DNA from: Oryzias latipes
Taxonomy: Eukaryota > Chordata > Actinopteri > Beloniformes > Adrianichthyidae
Reading direction: 5' to 3'
Length of the DNA: 64,000 bases
Assembly (NCBI RefSeq): GCF_002234675.1
Contig: NC_019870.2
Coordinates: 2,562,985-2,626,984 of the forward strand
Shown: one piece after another, positions 59,201 through 64,000 of the stretch
How positions within the stretch are numbered: the first letter of the stretch is position 1
Layout of the letters: each line of letters begins with the position of its first letter
The notes under the pieces: generated by a model
Seen by the model: the letters and a program-made list of their open reading frames with translations, nothing else
Databases searched by the model: none
Told to the model about the DNA's origin: nothing
Translations under genes and position numbers: made by a program

Positions 59201-62200
59201 AGTGGGTGACGTTCTCTTAGTATCTTCAGGACTGAATCAAGGTGGGCCCAGATGGCGACAGGGTCATGTCTTCTGGAGGTGGATATGAAGCAGAAGACGT
59301 GTGGTGCTTGTTCACCAGGGATGCAGAGCACTCCAGTGTGCAGACAGGCCTCCAAAATGCACAGATTGTATTTCTCCACTGTACTTGCATGAGTCATTGC
59401 ATGAGAGTAGTGGAAGCCAGGCTTAGGAAGAAGGTGGAGATTTGTGAGCAGCAGTATGGTTTCATGCCCCGTAAGAGCACCACTGATGCCATTTTTGCTT
59501 TGAGAATGTTGATGGAAAAGTACAGAGAAGGTCAGAAGGAGCTGCATTGTGTGTTCGTAGATTTAGAGAAGGCGTATGACAGGGTGCCGAGGGAGGAGCT
59601 GTGGTACTGTATGAGGTCGTCTGGAGTGGCAGAAAAGTATGTCAGAGTAGTTCAGGACATGTATGAGAGAAGTATGACGGTGGTGAGATGTGCTGTAGGT
59701 CAGACAGAGGAGTTCAAGGTGGAGGTGGGACTACACCAAGGATCAGCTTTGAGTCCTTTTTTGTTTGCTATGCTGATGGACAGGCTGACAGACGAGGTAA
59801 GACAGGAATCTCCCTGGACAATGATGTTTGCGGATGACATTGTAATTTGCAGTGAGAGTAGAGAGCAGGTGGAGGAACAGCTAGAGAGGTGGAGGTTTGC
59901 TCTGGAAAGAAGAGGCATGAAGGTCAGTCGCAGTAAGACAGAATACATGTGTCTGAACGAGAGGGATCAAGGTAGAAGCGTTAGGTTACAGGGGGCTGAG
60001 GTGAAGAAGGTGCAGGAGTTTAAGTACTTGGGGTCAACAGTTCAGTGTGATGGGGAGTGTGGAAAAGAGGTGAAGAGGCGAGTGCAGGCAGGTTGGAGCG
60101 GTTGGAGGAAAGTGTCAGGAGTGTTGTGTGACAGAAAAGTGCCAGCAAGACTCAAAGGAAAGGTGTACAAGACAGTGGTGAGACCAGCTCTGCTCTATGG
60201 GTTAGAGACGGTAGCAGTGAGACAGAGACAAGAGGCTGAGATGGAGGTAGCGGAGATGAAGATGTTGAGGTTCTCCTTAGGAGTGACCAGGTTAGACAGG
60301 ATAAGGAACGAGTACATCAGAGGGACGGCTCATGTTGCCTGTGTTAGCGACAAAGTCAGAGAAGCCAGACTGAGATGGTTTGGACATGTTCAGAGGAGGG
60401 ATAGTGGATATATTGGTAGAAGGATGTTGGAGATGGAGCTGCCTGGCAGGAGGGCAAGAGGACGGCCAAAGAGGAGATATATGGATGTCTTAACAGAGGA
60501 CATGAAGTTGGCTAACGTTAGGGTAGAAGATGTCCATGATAGAGTGAGGTGGAAAAGGATGATTCGCTGTGGCGACCCCTGATGGGAAAAGCCGAAAGAG
60601 AAAGACTTGCATGAGTCATTTTCTCTAAAATCTATATGCAAGAGGGAGTCATTGTGCTTCAAGCTGCTCCTGAGCTTCCTGTGGGCATCACACTGCCACT
60701 AATGTTGAAAACACGGTGCCTAACATGGAGTAGCCTCTCCTGGAAATCTTTGGTGAACTCCTACTCTCCCCTTTTCACTGTGATACTACCCAAAAGGGTC
60801 TGATGTGGCAAAAGGAGGCGTCTGAAATGTGGCCAATGTGCTCAGAGATAAATCTCATTTGCAATTTCTTCAATGTATCGGGAAGCAACCTTTATTAATC
60901 CCACAAGGGAAAATTTAAGTTATAAAATGTCAGTAGGAGCTGTTGTAATGTGTAACATTATTGGTTGTTGCCATAAGCTATCAGAATGTCCTTCCTGTCA
61001 AAGAAGGCTTAATGACAGGTTGGACATTTTTGGTTAATGTTAGCATTTATTGAGCACATTGTGGATCTTCACTTAGCAACATGATTCAGTTAGCAGGTAG
61101 ACTGTGTATTGTTTAACTTATATATTTCAAATTTAGGAAAGGCTTTTATATTAAATTATATATGACAGGGTGGACATGTTAAGCTTGACAACATCTGACT
61201 ACACACCTAATATGAATAAAATTACTAAACAAAAGTGTAAATATTTACTCTGCAACTAGCCACTGTTTCAGTCTCCAGTGAAGGAACACAAAATGCTGGT
61301 TGTGGGGTCACTTAAAACATTTGCAGGTTTTTTAAAGAGACAGTTATCCCAAAATGAGGGTGGACAGAAATGTCAGGGACCTGCGCAAAATGTTCAATAG
61401 CATTATGGAAATGACATTTGCGTGATCAAAATTACTTATGTGCTGTGACGCGAAATGTGTACCAATTTCTTTTTTAAATTTAGCATAATTTAAGCATTTA
61501 TTACACACTCTGAAGTTAGCAGAACAGCGTGTGGGACATACCAAAATCACAAACATCCAAAGAAAAAAACTGCATAATCTAAAGAAATCACAATTTAAGA
61601 ACCAGATTATTTGACTGATTTGTGTGCAAGTTTTGGGTCACTTATGGTAAGAAGTCAGAGTTAAGTTATTCTGCTCCATTTAGTTTATGAATGAGTAATA
61701 CTCATGGGGACACCAAAGGCACTTTATAGTGATAAAGTCTCTCAGTTCAATGCTGCGTGATACGAGGAAAAGTCGCGATTTGTGATCAATATTGTGATGA
61801 TGATGTAACTTGCAATACATGAACAAATAGCAAAACAACCAAAAACATCACTTCACTGCAACAGTTTAAACATTCTACTCCAAATGAGGAGGTGAGCATC
61901 TTTGATTTGCTAAAAACTACAAGCTGCCATATGGTTGTTTTTAGCACATTTAAGGTAACCATTTATCACAATCTCCGCCGTCTTTTGCGATATGCGTGTT
62001 GCTAAAGGTCGTGTTTAGCGGCGCAGCGTCTCGTGGGTTCCGGTGTCAGACCGCGTAAAAACTACAAAGAATAAATAAATGAAGCTTAAAGACGCAGGTC
62101 TGTCTGGCCATTTTTCCCTACATCTCCCATGATGCATTGGGTTTACGTGACAACTGCTGTGAAGCACAACAAACGCAAACGTGGGACAGTCTGCTCTAAG

Positions 62201-63935
62201 TTCCTCTTGATGAAATCAGAGGTAAATTCTCCGTCATGGTTTGTGTCGTAGCACTAACGTTCATTTTGTATGATTAAACCCTTTAAAGTGACATTTTTTC
62301 ATTTAGACAAAACAAAATACATTTCATAGTGTTTATTTAAAATATAAACATAAACATGTTGGTCTTTTCTTCATAAAGGTATCAAGCTTGCTGTGATTAT
62401 ATAGTTGTTCAAAAATAGTAGTTACTTTTCCACAAACATAAAAAAATACAGATTAAAAATAATCACCATTTAGAAAGAATATATAATTGTTTTTTTTAAA
62501 GTTAGATCAAATTTGATTTTAAAAAAACTGGAGGGAAAAAAAGAGTTTCAACTGATTTAGTAGAAAATGATATTTGAAAACTATTACTACAACTTTTAGG
62601 AAAAACAGCTGAAACTCAACTATTTGAAAAATGCTGGAGAGACTGAACATCAATACTGATGACAGTTTGAGAAACTCTGGATTATCTGAGCGTGGCTTCA
62701 GATCATATCTCTGGATTTCAGACACATTTAAATCATTTACATGATTGAAATAACCCCACGGTTTCTTTTTCTGACTTTCAGATGTAAAATCCTGTGATTT
62801 CCTCAGAAATTGTTGTTCTTTAATCGCGTTTTACCTTATTGTCTGTAATCTAGGTTAATAATATGTTTACATTCTAGACCTCCAGTTGGTAAATGTTCTT
62901 TTATTTACACCCGTCTGTCTGGGGATGTTTTTTCAAATGTCTGCAGGTCGGACGGAGAGACGCACGGAAGGCGCCACTCGTTCCACAGCGGCAGCCCCAG
63001 GAAGAGGCTGCAGTTCCCGCTGGCAGACAAAGACGGTAACGCTCGTTTCTCATTCTGAGCCTCCAGAACATGTGTGACTGCTGCAGGGACGAAGGCATCC
63101 CGAGATGAGGCCGGGCAAAGCAGAGCAGAGCGTCTGCTTCCTCCTTAAGTGACCTCAGGCTGTCTTCCTGTTTATCAGAGGAACTAGCAGTGGCTGATCT
63201 TAACCTTAACTGCACAATAAATTGCAAATCTCGCAATATCAAGCTGTCGAGATGTCCTCCTATGTAGACGAGGGTTAATTCTTATTTAAATGAAGCTGCT
63301 GCAGTTTAATTTGTTTTGCTGTTTGTTCATCACTTTGGACCTGCTGAAGGTTCTGCAGATCCGCCTGATGTTCAGAGTTACAGCAGCCTAATGCTGAGGT
63401 AACCAATCATTCTGAGACAGGAAGTTCCTGAGTTCAGAAATGACAGAAACTTGTGTTTCGTCTGAGTTCAGGGGGAAAAGTTGGAAGTCCTCCGAGTCTT
63501 CAGACCTTTAGCGTGTCCTGGAAGGTTTAAGGAGGTTTCTGTGTCCTCCTGGTCCTCAGAGCCTCAGGAGCCAGCCTTCTGCTCCAGCATGAAGCCCTCA
63601 GAAGGTGACTCCCAGCCGGGCTGGGAGCAGCAGCGAGGTTGCGTCGGGCCGGACCCGCAGGACCCCTGCGAGGACTCGGTTCTGCTGAACCCGGGAAGAC
63701 CCGAGTCTCTGGCTGAGGCGGAGAGGCTCTTTGACGAGCTCACGCAAGAAAAGCTGCAGGTGAGTTGGAGGTCTGTGGCCCCCAAACGCGGTCGACCGTA
63801 GAGCGGGCCGCCCCATCAGGGCTGTTTTCTGAACCAGTGGCCCCTCTGTGTGTTTCTGCGGTTCAGATTGAAGCAGCTTTGAGCCGGATCCCCGGAGCCG
63901 GAGGAAGAGTCAGCCTGCAGACTCGCTTGGATGAG
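47264..63935 (+). CDS. mphosph9: M-phase phosphoprotein 9, 22 exons (3' end outside window)
   Basis: Exons: 47264-47493, 47613-47760, 48647-48736, 48808-49283, 49374-49530, 49610-49682, 50051-50154, 50228-50341, 51774-52132, 52203-52352, 52424-52511, 53859-54074, 54677-54724, 54807-54871, 55639-55731, 55819-56013, 56081-56235, 57435-57656, 57749-57869, 62947-63035, 63560-63759 and 63867-63935. All phases fit, giving 1154 codons so far. Landmarks match human MPHOSPH9: WLHLFQLVEKQYQEQILAQQ, FTSWAQ, FTYWRLNE, RQNLREKHSRHVADLKAYYE, SKLEAQVKQLEHEN, SSSLPP, LQFPL and LFDELTQEK. Coiled coils fill the second half. Family role: a centriolar protein that recruits CP110-CEP97 to the mother-centriole distal end and restrains ciliogenesis. 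The start is provisional: the exon is open in frame back to its acceptor at 47228, so an upstream coding exon may exist. Confidence 0.93.
49751..49830. repeat. 21-bp G-rich tandem repeat
   Basis: 3.8 copies of AGGTGTGAGGGGGTAAGAAGG in the mphosph9 intron 49683-50050. The last copies are identical. Each unit carries a run of five G, so G-quadruplex formation is conceivable. Confidence 0.9.
50342..51773. other. mphosph9: mphosph9 intron with two dispersed repeats
   Basis: AT-rich intron. About 50608-50690 resembles 435-505 (shared TTGTGGTCTATATT, GATCTA and TGAGCATCGAT strings). About 51044-51402 resembles 61749-62010. No exon was seen. Confidence 0.55.
51044..51402. repeat. GGGCTGCACGAT-type fish repeat, copy 1
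   Basis: Starts GGGCTGCACGATGTGAGG, contains ATCAATATTGTGATGACGAT and ATGAACAAATAGAAAAACAA, and ends near ACGATAAATCTGCGATTTAT. It is collinear with 61749-62010 in the same orientation. The start is typical of a common fish DNA-element family. Confidence 0.7.
52600..53410. repeat. Dispersed repeat, copy B (related to 8290-9800)
   Basis: In the mphosph9 intron 52512-53858. Blocks match copy A but the CTGATTGGCTGC block is at its start rather than in the middle. It ends near GACCATGGTATG, as in copy A (GACCATGGTATA). Confidence 0.6.
56314..57277 (+). mobile_element. Decayed pogo/Tigger-type DNA transposon
   Basis: Inverted termini CCGTATTTTCACGACCATA and TATGGTCGTGAAAATACGG lie exactly between TA dinucleotides (56312-56313 and 57278-57279), the Tc1/mariner-pogo target duplication. 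At 964 bp it is far shorter than an autonomous Tigger, and the catalytic core is deleted. It is inserted in an mphosph9 intron. Confidence 0.88.
56423..57070 (+). pseudogene. pogo transposase remnant (HTH N terminus and acidic C terminus)
   Basis: The first frame encodes a pogo/CENP-B-like DNA-binding start: ISYAEEHGNGAASREF, then STVHKWRKLE and FPRKRGELEDWLKRW. After the frame is lost, another frame reads a transposase C terminus with DAWANMSPFLKAGILREELH, an acidic DSDDD patch and SDTEDENFDGF just before TGA. The DDE catalytic domain between them is missing. Confidence 0.75.
59383..59398 (+). repeat. Left target-site duplication of LINE copy 2
   Basis: ACTTGCATGAGTCATT, repeated perfectly at 60605-60620. 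Confidence 0.93.
59399..60604 (+). mobile_element. 5'-truncated RTE LINE, copy 2
   Basis: Aligns with the full-length element from about position 2530 to its 3' end, keeping the second half of the reverse transcriptase (FVDLEKAYDRVP, MFADDIVI, GRPKRRYMDVL) in an open frame to 60582. It starts after five unmatched bases (GCATG) and ends GCCGAAAGAGAAAG. It differs from copy 1 at only about a dozen sites by eye. Perfect 16-bp target-site duplications flank it. It lacks the endonuclease and half the RT, so it is dead on arrival. Confidence 0.95.
60605..60620 (+). repeat. Right target-site duplication of LINE copy 2
   Basis: Identical 16-mer to 59383-59398. Confidence 0.93.
61749..62010. repeat. 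GCTGC-type fish repeat, copy 2
   Basis: Collinear and diverged relative to 51044-51402: GAGGAAAAGTCGCG, GATCAATATTGTGATGATGA, ACATGAACAAATAGCAAAAC and GCGATATGCGTGTTGC. Confidence 0.65.
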
Positions 63936-64000
63936 GTGAGTTGACCTCCAGTCGGTCGCTTTTTATAAAACTCCAATGTCTGCACAAAACCTTTTTTCTC

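Larger units (their letters stand above)
58855..60662 (-). pseudogene. Unclassified transposon-encoded protein, broken by LINE and frameshift
   Basis: Read on the minus strand, the 5' part at 60662-60605 encodes HIDFRENDSCKY. The LINE and its target duplication then intervene, and the same frame resumes at 59398 with SGEIQSVHFGG. A frameshift follows, then a long open stretch down to 58855 with LHTGV, RRHDPVAIWAHLDSVL, VLHFFSDRPATQH, TWNFFEASHGEGAADGV and LKRSAD, ending with a CNSCHKR zinc-like pair. I recognise the HFFSD..TQ and FFEASHGKGAADG pattern from uncharacterised transposon-borne proteins in fish and invertebrates, but I cannot name the superfamily. It is not part of mphosph9. Confidence 0.6.
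57870..62946. other. mphosph9: 5-kb mphosph9 intron filled with transposon DNA
   Basis: The largest mphosph9 intron. It holds an unclassified DNA-transposon remnant (about 58020-61730, recurrent GGGTGGACA strings) with a broken minus-strand ORF, the truncated LINE at 59399-60604, and a GCTGC-type repeat at 61749-62010. The last 900 bases before the exon are plain AT-rich sequence. Confidence 0.6.

Noticed and set aside
59242-60582. 446-codon open frame that looks like one protein
   Set aside because: It is a chance fusion: the first ~50 codons are antisense to the transposon ORF, and the rest is the truncated LINE reverse transcriptase joined at the insertion site.

Overview
This window is vertebrate nuclear DNA, most likely from a percomorph teleost. 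Medaka/Oryzias is my best guess, from the style of the LINEs and repeats, but this is an inference. The genes have many short exons with GT-AG introns, CpG-rich promoters, AT-rich intergenic DNA and a heavy load of fish-type transposons. Nothing looks bacterial or phage-like, and there is no CRISPR array or operon.

The protein-coding backbone is a block with conserved gene order matching human 12q24.31 in reverse. From left to right it holds the 3' part of rilpl1 (+, coding exons 4220-6495), kmt5a (-, 20000-13508), sbno1 (+, 23672-33067), cdk2ap1 (+, 35867-39021) and mphosph9 (+, from 47264 past the window end). kmt5a and sbno1 are head to head across a short region containing two identical CACGTG palindromes. 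I rebuilt exons by splice sites, reading phase and remembered family sequence. The joins give continuous frames of 330 codons (kmt5a), 1402 (sbno1), 120 (cdk2ap1) and 1154 so far (mphosph9). All phases close.

The genes are not a pathway. They are a histone H4K20 monomethyltransferase (kmt5a), a Strawberry-notch helicase-like regulator (sbno1), a NuRD subunit/CDK2 partner (cdk2ap1), a centriole/cilium regulator (mphosph9) and a Rab/LRRK2-cilium adaptor (rilpl1). Two of the five relate to cilia and two to chromatin.

The rest is mobile and repetitive DNA. A full-length RTE-type LINE with one unbroken 997-codon ORF and an 18-bp target-site duplication sits in a rilpl1 intron. A 5'-truncated, near-identical copy with a perfect 16-bp duplication sits inside a transposon-encoded ORF in an mphosph9 intron. 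A fold-back Harbinger element with arms of about 0.94 kb lies at 39.9-43.5 kb and is itself interrupted by a second, 1.3-kb inverted-repeat element. Other elements are an 836-bp element with 28-bp terminal repeats, an internally decayed pogo/Tigger element and a MITE. There are also several dispersed repeat families present twice in the window, a minisatellite of palindromic units, and a perfect 78-bp palindrome in an sbno1 intron.

I did not find a convincing new biological system. The strongest candidates for follow-up are the perfect palindrome, the long fold-back transposon, the intact LINE and the unclassified transposon protein at 58.9-60.7 kb.
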